DNA from: Biscogniauxia marginata
Lineage: Eukaryota; Ascomycota; Sordariomycetes; Xylariales; Xylariaceae
Reading direction: 5' to 3'
Length of the DNA stretch: 64,000 bases
NCBI GenBank assembly: GCA_022695795.1
Contig: MU404058.1
Location: 744,001 to 808,000, forward strand
Below the pieces are notes generated by a model that ran no database searches, was not told the origin of the DNA, and saw nothing but the letters and a program-made list of their open reading frames with translations. This document shows, piece by piece, positions 46,557 through 59,223 of this stretch. How positions within the stretch are numbered: the first letter of the stretch is position 1; every line of letters begins with the position of its first letter. Made by a program: the position numbers and the translations under genes.

Positions 46557-46739
46557 TCACTGCCCCAAGTACCACCTCAACGCTGCCTGAATTGCTTGGT
46601 TGATCAGTGCACCTATCGCTCCTGCAGTGAGACCTGAAACAGCTGCCATGCAGTATTGGCATGGTTGAAAATCACGCTCGTCATGCTGTACTGCATCCTT
46701 CGCTCTAGAACGACATTCGGAACAGTCCGTGATTGCCAT
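46557..46739 (-). CDS. 60-residue protein with two CxxC pairs and a glycine-rich helix
   Basis: A minus-strand ATG at 46739 opens 60 residues. Its first half has CxxC at residues 6-9 and 28-31 (CQYC), which could bind a metal. The second half, AAVSGLTAGAIGALINQAIQAALRW, is a hydrophobic helix with small residues every third or fourth position, as in glycine zippers or membrane-inserting helices. A convincing 58-base intron (46756-46813, GTAAGC to TTATAG) lies just 5' of the ATG, in the leader, which supports that this is a real transcript. I know no family. It sits between a HET-domain gene and an NLR-like gene. It could also be a remnant of a longer gene. Confidence 0.42.
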   Translation of the reverse strand: MAITDCSECRSRAKDAVQHDERDFQPCQYCMAAVSGLTAGAIGALINQAIQAALRWYLGQ

Positions 46740-49584
46740 AATGGTATGGAGCAGCCTATAAGTATAAGCAATTACAACGATATTAGGAACTTGCACTGAT
46801 AGGTTTGGCTTACGTAAATAATTGCACTCGTAGCAACAAAATTCTGGAAATAGGAGGTTCCTCTTCACTTGGAAGATAGCATCAATGTTAGATAATATTT
46901 GTCTTGGATGATTTAGGTGGTTTTTGTGAAAAGAGTTGAGTTAGGAGTGTGGGAGATTCGATATGATAAATAAGACAAAGCGGGGATCATGATTTCAAGG
47001 GCCCTATGCCACGGCTTGAATGTCTATCCGACATAAATCATCAGTCTTCATCTGCCTGAACAAAGTCCCCAACATGTGGGTGGAGTTGATTTGTCCGCGT
47101 ATAATGGTAGAAGTGTCTTAAGGTCACATTACATAGAAAGTGCACTTATGATGCAGCGTGGCCAGCACTGTGAATGGTCAGCTCAGCCCATAGCTGACGT
47201 CTGTAGCTTTAGTTTAGGCGTAGGCGAAACCGTCACATTGTGGGTCACCTTCAGAGGATAGGTGATAACTTCATCTTTTCGCGAATAGCAAGAGTGCAAT
47301 GGAAGTCGATCTACGTGTGCGGCTGGCCAGACCGGCCTTCCAACATGTCATGTTCTAAGCCACAGCCATGCATAAGACTACGCGGTAGGCTCCGATATTA
47401 TTTTCAAGAACTCGCATCAGCTCTTGGAAAGGAACGCATGTAGCAACTTACTTGAGGGCTTTTTGCTAGGCACTATGCTGTCCGGCTGAGATGACCCTGG
47501 ATTTTATCTGGCCATTACGAAAAGAGCCGTCGTTTATAGACAGAAACGAGAAACAGTTGCTTGGTAGCAGCTAAATTACTTAGTTGTAGTACATTTCTAT
47601 TATATAAAAGGTCATTTAACCGGCTAGAATCTGCATTCATATGATAATTATATTTCCAAATCAGTCTTTTCTTTACTTTGAGAAGGCAACATGGAATGCC
47701 GCAGTGGGACAACATAGTCATGCAAGATTGGTCGTAGATATAAAACGAACTACTAAACGGGAAGTCTGGAGACAGTGGGTCTTGTTACTAGTGACGTCGA
47801 GTCAACCAGACCGATGACCTCTAAGCCCACTTCATAAGTGTCACTAACCCAATTACTAGGATCTAGAAACGCATCAGTACTTGGTATCATGGCCGAGGCC
47901 TTAGGATAATACATAATATATGAGTAAGTTACGTATCCCAGCATCCGGTAACGTAGCCCGAAACACGAGATATTGTACAACATCCTGCTGTTTCGTTGTC
48001 TTAGGTTTAGCTTCTCCAATGAACAACTGGATGATCCTAAACTGGTTGAGGAGTTTCTCTTAAGGGATTACTTAGTACACAGGGAGGAACTAGGAAAATC
48101 TGTGCTAGGCCTACAAGAAATATCTCCTCAAACAATTTACTACTAAAATTATATGATATTCTCCCTCTAGATATTGCGAAGCGTTTTGTGGAAAGTTTCA
48201 GTTATACTCAGGACTCTCGACGCCGATTACTGGGCTTGATTTATGCTTTGGTGTGTCTATCTGGCGGGCTAGGAATCGTACTTATTCGTCGTAGGTTAGT
48301 AGTAGTTATTTGAAAGCTTCATGATCCGTTGGTGACACTATAGCACTTAGCCGATTGTATGTAGTTTGGAATGCAGAAGCGCGGCTGCATGTCAGCAAAA
48401 TACCTTGTTCAAGGTGCATATCAGATGACGCAACTCTTGATTATTGAAGCTTGGCAACTGCATATTAGTTTCGGTTGAACAAGAACGGTTAGATCTGCTT
48501 CTATGTGATTTCTCTAGGCGTCCAGGGAGGTCGGAAAGGGAGGGGAGCAAGGAAGCGACAAGATAAGCAGGGCTTTGGTCGCAGGCGAAGGTGATGAGTA
48601 AGAGTCGCTGCGAAAGGACGGTCTTCAAAGGAGGAGTGAGGGAATAGAAAAAGAAAAAGAGAAGCGATCGGATTTATATGCCCGCTTGGTTTCTTTTAAA
48701 AGGAGCGGGTGGCTAAAGAGGTTGATGGGATATGAAGTACTTACATACAAAACTTTCCTATTATATTTTGCTTGCAGCCAGTCTCATACCAATGTTTCTA
48801 CTTATTACGCTGTACTTTCCGTTAGTACAATCACAATAGCCACACGGCTACCTAAAAATATATCATTATATAGTATTGTAGCCCGGAATACGGTTATACC
48901 TGCTCCGAAATATGTGCCTATAGTGGACATAGAACATCCCAGTCCAGTATCTACATATAGACCTCTATCACCTGCAATACGCCCATTCATTCACCCAATT
49001 GCAACTGATATCCGGTCTGCAACACATAGCGCGTTTGCAGTCGTGGCAGCCTCAGTGGTGTCCATAGTGATCCTTATCAATAAAGTATCACGGATGAGAG
49101 GAACGGGCCACACAGGAAATGACCATTCGCCTAGGTACCTTACCTTAGCCACCAGCTCTTTGTGCTACGGTTCGGCTATCACCTGTTCTGGAAAACCCTT
49201 GGCATCGCCATACAACACCTAGATGTGGTATTAGAGACTCTTCTAATGCCTTTCACCTCTTAAAAGATATCGTGGGTGAGATCAGATGAAACAATAGGGT
49301 ATCACAGCCCAGTATTACTACATACTTCAATGTGCTCCGATGACTTCTGCACGGGATACAGTGGCCATAGAAGCAAACCAGGTAGTTGGAACTATTGTTA
49401 GCCGGTGTACGATATTCATATGAATGCATCAGATGATAGCAGGCGAAGCATCAAAGCAAACAAAACCGCTGCCCATCTCTTCTTTTTTTCCCTTTTCTTT
49501 CTTTGTTCTCGCATCATTTCTCGTATTGTAAGGCTGTAAACCCTACACTAGACCAAAGTCCACTCAGCACCAGTTCACTTATCG
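46740..49584. other. Intergenic with decayed coding-like sequence
   Basis: Plus strand 47946-48310 has an open stretch ...EQLDDPKLVEEFLLRDYLVHREE... that shifts frame into a membrane-helix-like segment (LLGLIYALVCLSGGLGIVLI). On the minus strand near 48480-48680 a TATA-like box and pyrimidine-rich leader precede a short ORF that soon breaks. The 178-codon plus-strand ORF at 48686-49222 has no domain and no ATG-context support. The last 150 bases are the promoter of the NLR-like gene. Confidence 0.35.
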
Positions 49585-51353
49585 ATGGATATCAGAGCCG
49601 ATCTCGGGAAATTCTATTGCCTTCTTCATTCTTTTAATTGCAGTGAAATCCCGGTTGACTTGTTGAAGCGAGCATGCATCCCAAAAACAATTTGGTCACC
49701 TACCGGGGTCCTGGCCACAATATCGCCTAGCGAAGGGGGTGTTCCGAATTGGCTTATCGATTTCTACAAAGCGAACGAGGAGCTCTTCGAGTCGGATGGC
49801 CCTTTCCCAGGAGTTGATGGGCTCAAACTCGTGTCATATGCAGGCGTTAGATACTTTGAAGTCACGTCACAATATGTACAGTCTGATATTGATGAGAAAA
49901 CATGTATCTCGCAATGCATGGCCATTTTTACTCATGCATTTCCTTGTCAAAATACAGAGGTATTGGGTGAGCAGATCGTATCTCGACTATTCGGTATGGC
50001 ACAGACGTTTATGTTGCCTTTGCTTGAGACTGTCGTGGATGAGGATATTGAAGACTGTTTACTACCAAAACAGCACGAAGAGTGAGTCACCTCCGGATTC
50101 CAATATAAATTTGTTAATCAAGCAACCTAACCTGATACGCGAGTCATAGGAGGAAAGCATTTTCACTTTCTCTCTTCGACTGCTTGTACCAAGTATTCAC
50201 CGGTATAGGGTTTGAAGACCCATTTCTACCAAACAATTTCCCAAAGCGAGTACTCGCTGTACTAAAGAAAGATGAATCTCGCTATAGCAAGGAAACACTT
50301 TGCCTCAGTATTCTCGCCGAAGTTATAGATGTCATAACCGTGGCTACCAACGACGCTTTCATGAACACGACTCTCCAAAAATTGCCTCTCCGCATCGATG
50401 AAAGATCCAACGCGTTGATCGGCTTGGGTTTGAGTACCATCTTGTCTAGCGAAAGGGTGATGAAGTCTGAGGTGCTAGCAGACGCCGTTTCTGAGGTTGC
50501 ATCACGCTGGAGGCCGTTGTCAACGACGGGACCCTCTCCTATGGAGTATCTTGTCGCAATCAGCCTACTCGCTGACAGCCAGTTGAAGCAAATTCGGCTA
50601 CCAGAGTTCCCGCATATGGATTTGGTCATCTTACGAGGGCTTCTCCTATATAGAAAAGGAGCCTACGAAGAAGCGATAGCCGTGCTAACCAACAACATGC
50701 AAGCAGCCATCGATTTCTGGGGCGTGACATCATTCCAAGTTGGGATTGCCGCTGCCGAGAGCACAAATTGCTATAATATGCTAGATCAAGCAAACCGTGC
50801 GGAAAAGAACGCGGAGTATTTCCTGGGCGTGCGGGACACTCAACAACTTCGGACACGGCCCGACTGGTTCTATCTCGCACTTTCTTTGGTTGACTCCTTG
50901 ACAAGTCGTGGGAGATACGAAGAGGCAGATAGAAAGCTTCAAGGTATCATAGACCAGCCTTCTGCTTCAAACACTTTACGCATGATTACCTGCCTCCGTC
51001 TCTCAAAAGTACGTCGTAGGATGCAACAAGGTGGCGGAAAAGCCTTCGAGGTCGGCAGCCCTTTGCAGATAGGAGCTACCTTACTCACCGAGGCACCTAT
51101 CGAGTTTCAGCAAGATTATCTTGAAGAGATGGTCTGCAATCTCATTTTAATACCGGCGACGGAGAAAGAGCAGTTGAGAAGGTCAGAAGAGCTATTCAAC
51201 ACCGTCAAGTCTTTACTGGCCCATGAAACCCTTATGGGTAGCCCAAATATGGTGCGGTATATCCAAATGCAGGAAGAATTCAGTAAGCGAAATTATAACG
51301 ACAACGACGGCGAAGAAGAAGAAGAAGAAGAAGAAGAAGAGAGGGAGGAGTAA
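49585..51353 (+). CDS. NLR-like protein fragment: winged-helix-like region plus TPR-like repeats
   Basis: Two exons (49585-50081 and 50150-51353) give 566 residues. Residues 8-130 resemble the region that follows the nucleotide-binding domain in fungal NACHT/NB-ARC proteins: FYCLLHSFNCSEIPVDLLKRA, then a stretch ending in YFEVTSQYVQ. Residues 160-530 are all helical with TPR-like spacing (for example LVILRGLLLYRKGAYEEAIAVL and WFYLALSLVDSLTSRGRYEEADRKL). No P-loop or Walker B is visible, nor upstream in frame, so the protein lacks the nucleotide-binding switch. It ends in a run of nine or more Glu encoded by a GAA repeat (about 51312-51345). It could be a truncated receptor or a free TPR regulator. 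Start is the first ATG after a CT-rich promoter. Confidence 0.6.
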
Positions 51354-54295
51354 GAGAAACATTGTAAAAGCCTAGTGCCCGAGCCTCCACCAATTTCAAC
51401 TACGTCTCAGGGTGAGGTTCAAACGCAACATGATCATAGGGTCCGCAATTTCATGCGCGCGATCTTGAGATATTCTATCAAGAAGAGTCTTGAATGATGA
51501 GTCGGATATATTCGTATGAGGGTAGGTCACCCATGCACAGTAGCTGTTAGATGTGGATTGTATTAGCCATCTATTTTGCAGCCATCTCGTTTCTGAGAAG
51601 CGGACAACGGCTCTAGAGCCTCTGTGATCTAGTTTAATGAAAAGAAATATGTAACAGAATTTATTCATATATTAAAAGAAGCTATCCACTTCAAGACCTG
51701 TCATCGATGCCCTAATCATTGTATTCTTCGCGATGTAACCAAAAGAATATTGCTGTCGCCTCAAGCATTCATCCATCTACCATTATATTCAGCTAATGCT
51801 AGTTCCCATCGATAAAGATGATATCACTGGTTATACTTCCAGTTTTAAAAGTGAAAAATAGGTACATTTCCATGCACCCTTTGGTCACCTATTTATGATT
51901 TACCATGTTATGGCTCTACTTTAAAGCCATTCCCGGTTGGTTCTCTGCTAGTATTCACTCCATATCGCCGATTTACCATCACTCAGGTCACATACTAAGA
52001 TGTGATGCCATTATTGTCCATCTTTTTTGTTTTATAAAAATATACAGCACGATTTTGCTCCAAGTGGACAACTCATCGAATATTATTCCTCCAACCAATG
52101 TTGCTTGGTATTATCGATCAGCTACAACGTCTTGAACAACGGCCAATAGTCAGCATAGCCAGGCCACACCACCAATTTTCTATTATGGTGTAATCCGGAC
52201 TGCATTTCTACTATCTCAAGCGCAACACTTACGTAGATCGCACTTGGATTCCTGTCGTCCATCCCGTTTGCAGCCCATATTGTAGACCGTATAATATGTT
52301 GTACTATATGCTGTCAATCCCTATTGGTTCTGCAACCAGCGTGGATAGAACCTTGAGGCACGCTTCGAATGCCACAAGCCTGATCAAAAGATCCAGTCAA
52401 CATATGCCCAATAAGACGTCATCTTCTAGAGATTTCAAGACTGACATATATAACCTCCTGACACCTAAATCCATCCCTGTTCGAAAATACCTGTTTTATA
52501 CCTGGGCTTCAAAAACATCAGGATTCGCTTATCTGATGGTTGAAAGGAAATAGGTAATGTCAACGGTTAACCTTTATACCTAGCCAGCCTTGACTTTACT
52601 CAGGCATGTCTCCTCGTTATATCACCGTTTCCTCTCATGACGCTGAACATCGCAGCCCTATAGAAAGTAGTAGGTTTTCCTTGGTAGATAATCCTCCCGC
52701 CTGGATCTAGAACTTGTTTAATCCGAGTCATCCCACTATCTAGTTATCTTTCCTTGTGGAAGCTATCCTTCCGTCGGCTTCTGAGGGTGTCATGTGTTAG
52801 AAAGACAGTAGATGGTCATTACAGTCTGTCCAATCTGACATAGACCTTGCATGTCTGACTGTAAAGGCAATTAGCAATGCTCTCATGTCGTCACCTGCCC
52901 GCAAGTAGTCCACTATCGATTGTCCATTTCTAGGCCGTCTCTGTCACATTCCACAGCTATGTAGATCTTTGGTAAGGTGGAGATGTATCTTGAAGTAGAT
53001 GCTGCCTATTGAGATAGTAGCCTTTGCTGTATCTCTCGGAGACCTGGGCGAATATCTATAGCAAGAGGTACATGTCGAGAGATACCGACATGCACTTAGT
53101 GCTGAGTGATGTCACCTGTGGTATCCACTTATCGGTACATTAAGGTTTGTCGGTGTTGTATCGTCATAGAGGGTGGAGACAATACTCCGGAAGGTCCCCA
53201 GCCAATAGGACGCTCCCATCCCCAACTTCTTGCCAAGCCCGAGGCTGTACACTACGGATTAGTGGTATTGTATCTCCGCCAAACTGGTCATCTCCAGCCT
53301 CGCCGACCCACACACCACTCCTCTTCTCTTTGTTCACAACTAGAACTCCGACAATTCGTCTCGCCAACCTCGCCGTCGCAGCGACAAATCGGACTGATAA
53401 GCTTGTCCTATTGTTCCTGCTCTCGGCCACCTAGCAACATCTTCACCAGACTCCATAATTCCCCTCGTCCTCGGAAATTATAAAAGGGAAGGATCCCCCA
53501 ACTTTTGTTCAATTCTGCTGTTCCTCTGTCTCTCTTCTTTTCAACATCACCGTCCGCCGAGATCTTGCATCGTCAGATTCTCCGTTTCGCACTGATCCAT
53601 CAAAATCTCCTGCACGCTATCGATTCCATTACCCAAAATTCGGCAGGAGGCACATATCGACCTTGCGAAAGCATTCTGCCAACTTTCGGCATTCATTTCC
53701 GTTCGGGTTGACCCGAAATCGACTCCTTCGTTCGTCAGCTTGCATTGAGGGCTGCACGCCGATAAGATCTCGCATCTGAATGCCTCTGCCTTGCCGCAGC
53801 ACCTTCTCCGTAATTAAGCTAGGCGAAAATACCAATTGTACATCGATCCTGCTTCTCCTGCTAGGTCGGAATATGTTCTGACTGTAGGTAGGGAATTGCC
53901 TCTGTTTTGACTTGTGCGTCTGCGTTCGCCAGCGTGCACGTGACATTGTGACCAGCGAAGTGTTGTTGAGTAGTCGAGGTACGAATGTTTGACCCGAAAT
54001 CGTCTTCTCCGCTAATAAGTTTCCTTGGCAGGTCTGATACCGACCTCTTCGCGACCGTAGCCTCTCTTCGTGATATCACCGTTATCTCTGCAGGATCGAC
54101 ACTAGTCAACCACGCTCTCCGTAGATCACATTTACGCGAGTCCGATATTTCTCGACCGCTTCTTCACCATACCCATCTTCCTCACACGCGTCTACTCTTC
54201 ATCGGGCGGTGTTCAATTCGTAGTTCTACTTTGCGCGCTGCAGCATACCCTAAAATCACACTCTCTATACCCTCGTGAGCCACCAGTTAGTCATC
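51354..54295. other. Intergenic with long TAF6 leader
   Basis: A minus-strand open stretch at 51668-51396 overlaps the end of the NLR-like gene and looks coding-like but cannot be connected to other exons. From about 53300 to 54290 the DNA is C/T-rich, ATG-poor and probably the promoter and long 5' UTR of TAF6. No gene is supported. Confidence 0.45.
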
Positions 54296-55816
54296 ATGGC
54301 CACCAACCGAGATGTCCGCGGCTCTGTGCAAGATGCCGGTAACAAGGGAACTGCTGGCGAGCAGCGTCTGCTCTGGAACCCCGAGAACGTTAAGGATGTT
54401 GCCGAGTCTGTCGGCGTTGCCACCATGAATGAAGAAACCCTCCGCACACTCTCTCAGGATGTTGAGTACCGTATTGGCCAGGTCCTAGTCGAGGCTCTCC
54501 GCTTCATGCGGCTAGCTAAACGTACCACTATGACTGGGAAGGACATCTCTCTAGCGTTGCGAGTATTGGATGTCGAGCCGCTCTATGGGTATGACTCGAC
54601 TAGACCATTGCGATACGGGGAAGCAAGTTTAGGACCTGGCCAGCCGTTGTTCTATATTGACGACGAGGAAGTTGATTTTGAGAAATTGATCAATGCTCCG
54701 TTGCCCAAAGTGCCTAGAGATATGACCCTGACAGGTATGGTTGCCCCCGGCGACTTGCTACGGCGACAATGAAGTCTAGCCAACTGAACCTTTACTGACT
54801 ACCTACTTATAGGACACTGGCTCGCCATCGAGGCTGTACAACCTGTTACCCTCCATAACCCCACCGGCGCCGAGTCACGATCCCAAGATCTCCTGCATAG
54901 AGGTCCCGGTGCCAATCCTACGCTTGCTGCTCTGGCCGGCTACGACACCCCAGACTTTACACCGTTGGTCAAGCACCAGCTATCTGATGAACTGCGGATC
55001 TTCTTCGAGAAGGCGCAGGCCATTCTCCTCGATGACAACTCCGACCCCGAGTTTCAGCGCTTGCGCGAGGCGGCTCTCGGACAAATCGCCAATGACCCAG
55101 CTATCCAACAGCTTGCTCCATACTTTGTCAATTTCATCGCAAATGAAGTAACTCATCATCTAGACGACATCTTTGTCATGCGGACCATGATGGAGATTAC
55201 GAATGCCATGCTCCTCAACGAGACCATCTTTCTTGCCCCGTACGCCAGTTCTCTCGTGGCACCCGTCCTCTCGGGCCTGTTGGGTCGCAGGATCGGGTCT
55301 GGGACCGGGGCCAGTGCGGTCAGGGAGCAGTATCAACTTCGCGAGTTTGCGGCATCGCTCGTCGGGCTGATTTCGCGCAAGTACTCGGCCACAAACAAGC
55401 TTCTTCGCCCTAAGCTCACGCGATCCTGCCTGCGGGCTTTCCTGTCCCCGGCCATGACTCCACAGATATGGTACGGAGCTATCTGTGGTATCTTGGCAGC
55501 TGGCGGCCCCGAAGCAATTAGGGTCCTCGTGCTGCCAAACCTCAAAGACTTCGAAAACACGATGCTTCTCCCGCTACGAGAGAAAGGCCAAGCCGGCTAC
55601 GTCGACTTTGAGATGTTGGTGGGCGGGATCATGAAGGCCATCCAATCATTGGCAGAGGGTGACTATCCCATGATGAACGGCGTCGACGGCGGTGCAAGCG
55701 AGCGTGAGATTGCCGAAGTGAAGAACTATGTGGGGGACATTATCGGCGAACGCATCGGGCGTCTGGGTGACCACCAGCTTAACCAGAACGTCCTTGAGGC
55801 TCGTAATTTTCTCTAG
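54296..55816 (+). CDS. TAF6: Transcription initiation factor TFIID subunit 6 (TAF6)
   Basis: Two exons (54296-54734 and 54813-55816) give 480 residues, near the fungal norm. TAF6 pairs with TAF9 through a histone fold and sits in TFIID and SAGA in the nucleus. The histone fold is residues 28-98: [40 protein letters not shown] and [16 protein letters not shown]. After the linker comes [13 protein letters not shown], another conserved TAF6 motif that spans the splice, and then the HEAT-repeat domain (about 210-470) with [16 protein letters not shown] and [19 protein letters not shown] helices. The gene is intact. The ATG at 54296 is in a good context (TCATCATGG). The intron is 78 bases. Confidence 0.97.
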
Positions 55817-56426
55817 GAGAGAATGTTCAAGCAGGCGCCGTTCTTGACCTAGACAATTTGTCCAGTTGGAAGTTTATCTGGTTACAGGCGTTTTGGTCAA
55901 TACCCCATCAGCAGAGGCGCAATGGTGTTGGTATTTTCGTTGGTATTGGCACTTCATTGAGATTGTATAGCATTTTCATGGTCGGTGGCAGTCTGGGGCC
56001 GGATGGGTTAGCTTCGCACTGCATACCTAAGCATCCGAGTAGGCAGGGATGTATGCAGCAAGGGGCAGAGGTCATAAATCACAAAGTCAGAGAAAGTAAT
56101 TCTGTCGGTCTATCTGTCAAGATGAATAGACGGAAGAAATATATTGTTATGTACCTAATGCATGACACTGGTATTCCCATCTAAGCATTTCGTGAATGAC
56201 TGTAGCAGTGTCCGTCACCCTTACTCACATCATCCATCGTTGCTCGATCATACCTATGCCTCCTCTTGTATAGGTCATCCCATTATCACGCATCTCTACG
56301 TTCTACTCTCTCCTCTCCTATCTTTACCTTCCCAGGCCCCCCCTTTTCTTTCAATTCTTTGGCCACACCCCGCCAAGTATCCTTCGCGCTCAATTAATTT
56401 TTTTTTCTTTCCTTCTCTTTTATGTT
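55817..56426. other. Intergenic between convergent genes
   Basis: This holds the 3' flanks of the convergent TAF6 and SDHC genes, with a T-rich run near 56398-56410. No gene is seen. Confidence 0.6.
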
Positions 56427-57190
56427 TTACAGCAAGAAGGCCAGGCCCAGGGCGGTCACCAGACTACCGGTCCATATGACCCAGCTGCCCTGCTTGATGA
56501 CCTTGCGGTTGAAGCCGACGGCAAAGTCCCAGACGAGGTGCCTCGTGCCGTTGAACAGGTGGAAGGCGAAGGGCCAGGCGACGAGGAACTTGAGGCCCGA
56601 TTTGACGGCGTAGGGCGCGGCCGCGGCGGCCTCGGCTAGCGACGCCGACTCGAGGTGCCAGCCCGTCAGCGGCGCCACCACGTACGCCGCGGCGAAGAGG
56701 TACAGGGACCCCGAGAAGATGGACCCCGTGATGCGCGTCCAGATCGAGGAACCTAACCACGTCTGGTTGTAGTCGTACGCGGTCAGGTGCGGGGACACGG
56801 GCCGGTTCTTGCGCTGCGAGGCCAGCAAGGACTGGGCGTCGGTCTCGGATAGCTTCTGCGTCGTCGCGGCACCGCTGTGGGTTTCTAGAGTCAGCGAGGG
56901 CGAAGTGGAATTGATAGATGGAGGAAGAAAGCGTACCGGGTCTGCAGGTTTATGAGGGCGAGGCGTGGGACATTGTGCGAAAAGAAGGTATTCGGCTTAG
57001 CGGCTACTGCGCATTCCAGATAATCCCATGTTAGCCACGTTTCTGCTCGATCATCCCGAGATCCATAACACCCGAGGCGCGGCAGGCCGTGTGCTTGCCC
57101 TCGATGTATTGGCATGTAGAGGCTCTCTCTGTTTTAAGGCGAGGGCGTACCTTGACGCAGGGCCCGTGCTCCTACTCTGGAAGAGATCAT
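56427..57190 (-). CDS. SDH3: Succinate dehydrogenase cytochrome b subunit (SDHC/Sdh3)
   Basis: Three minus-strand exons (57151-57190, 56937-57006, 56427-56874) give 185 residues. The 13-codon first exon and the second encode a mitochondrial presequence (MISSRVGARALRQ, basic and Ser/Ala-rich). The mature chain starts near residue 55 with QSLLASQRKNRPVSPHLTAY, the hallmark of SdhC. Ser and Arg of SSIWTRITGSIFSG (about 83-96) belong to the ubiquinone site. Three membrane helices follow: GSLYLFAAAYVVAPL, SGLKFLVAWPFAFHLF and VIWTGSLVTALGLAFLL. His in FHLFNGTRHLVWD is the likely heme b ligand. The protein anchors complex II in the inner membrane. The start of each intron is GTACGC. Confidence 0.95.
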
Positions 57191-59223
57191 GATGTTGGTG
57201 ACGACGAAGGGAAACCCTCTCAGCCGGCGGGGCTTGGTTCTTCTTCTTACTACGGCAGCAATTGGATCCCGCGAGGATGCAAGGGTAGTTGTCGAAGCAG
57301 ATCAGTTAGCAGTGCGCTTGATCGCTCGTCGGTTTCTCGCAGATGAGGTTGGAATACTCCAGGTGAATAGGTAGGTGGTCTAGGTTTCTTTGATGCGCTC
57401 ATAGAATCAGGTTGAGCCAAAGGTTTCCGGATGGGCTTCCTTTCCCGAGGTCTTTGCCAGCCAATCGGCTTTCACATGAATGTCAACCATCCATACCTTA
57501 TCAGCCCACTAGGTAGTGCGCTTACTGTCCGGCGAACCGCGAGGCAGCTGGCAAGACCTTGTCGCAGCTTGATTAGCTAAGGTACCTACCTCTAGTGAGC
57601 ATCTATCACGTGAATATATGGCCCGTGCGTTTGTGGGACCACCGCAGCAGCAAAATTCATCGCGATCTTTTTCGCGAAGCCTTGTCTCTTCTTCCCTCTT
57701 TCCTCTCCAGATAGCACGGAGCACCCCGACCGCTGATGTCCTCCCCAGCTGGACATTTCGCAAGGTCATGGGCGGTCCCTCTGTGGTCCGCACGGGTGAC
57801 TCCTAGAGTAACTATTCTTGGGAAAGAAGGGTCCGTCGTTAATCTCGGCATCGAGCTGTTCACCGTCTCGGTGCCGTTTCATTTTGAGATCTACATTTCT
57901 GCCTCGCTCTTCTGTGATGAGAGACGCACTTTAGTGAGAAGCTAGACAGGCCTATGATAAAATAGATAAAATGGTACGCCGTGGCCTTGAACTGCTATTG
58001 CTGTGAATGGTAAAACCTGCAGTCTACAGTTTTGCTGTACCTTAGGTAGCTGTATACAGGTCCTATCACCAACCAAGAATTTGTCTATTTAAATTAGGTA
58101 GAGGGTACAGTGGCGATCGTACTACTATTCTATCTGACGCCTCGCCTCTTTCCGGGTGTGCTTATGCTGCTATATAATCTAGAAACTGTACTTCGGATGA
58201 TCCGCTAGATTGTCCTCGCCGTCCTCAACCCATATTGACATGGAGCCACCAGTTTGCGAGCCGATAGAAGCTATATATATATATATTGGATGTAAATATT
58301 AGGATTTACTCAACGTCATAGCAACATCTAGTCTCCCATCAAGACGGCCACCCTTAGGTATTGACCTAACTCCGTGTGGTATATGTTGGAGCGAAGTCTG
58401 CGTGATGCACTGGCCTCTCAGTGATTATCTCCAAAGAGACATCTTACTTCTTTGGTAATTTCACAAAATCCAAATATTTGAGACTGTGCTTAGGTACTTA
58501 GTGCCGTGTGTGAACCTTTCTTTCGCCGGGTTAGGCCGGTGGTCTCGTGACTATCATCAACTGTGTTGGCGCCTACTCATTTCTGCTCCATCATCTTTTA
58601 TCAAATTGCCGCCCTTTCAATAACTGGGATAAAAATTTCGCTCTGTATCCAAGGAAACATGGTGTTAAAGATGCGCTCGCTTGTACTGTGTGCTCGCTAA
58701 GGCTATGGCTATGGCTATGACGGTCACATCACCCCTAGCAACTAGATGTCCCTTTTTATCCGCATTCGAAATAACAATGCCAAACATTTACTGATTCACT
58801 CCGCGTAAACTGATTCTCATCAATATTTATTGTTTTGTGGGAACCTAGCATCAATCTTAAGTTGCACCCTCTTGACCACTCCCAACAATCTTCATCAATT
58901 TCGTCGCCTTGCACGCGCATACATCACAATCCTGCACCTGCAAGCATCTCCATCGTCTGCTCGCTTGTGCATCGACGACCGGTCTATTTCCTGCTTCTCT
59001 ACATTCCCTTCTTGCCCTACTCTCACTGTACCTTGTCATCACATTCTGACCGATACATCACCATCAATTGGCACACTTACTACTGTAACAACTCTTCCAA
59101 GACGCTGGTAGCATCTGCTACATTTCACTACACAGAGTTTTAGGTATTATTCTTTCTTTACTTTCTATATGTCTCACACTAATATTACCTTGTTCAAGAT
59201 TCCCCACGGAATAATTGAGCAAC
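57191..59223. other. Intergenic, leader of the coiled-coil gene
   Basis: The first 300 bases are the SDHC promoter. An AT dinucleotide run lies near 58271-58286. A GGCTAT repeat (three copies) lies near 58700-58720. C/T-rich DNA at 58860-59215 is a probable leader of the next gene. The ORFs in it are low-complexity and without ATG support. Confidence 0.5.

Noticed and set aside
48392..48690. Minus-strand promoter-like region with TATA box and a short ORF
   Set aside because: The ORF breaks after about 20 codons and no exon could be joined to it; it may be the start of a decayed gene.
48686..49222. 178-codon plus-strand ORF
   Set aside because: Its composition is not protein-like, it lacks a domain, and the minus strand is as open; no start context.
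51396..51668. Minus-strand ORF overlapping the NLR-like 3' end
   Set aside because: Coding-like but no upstream exon with a matching donor phase could be found.
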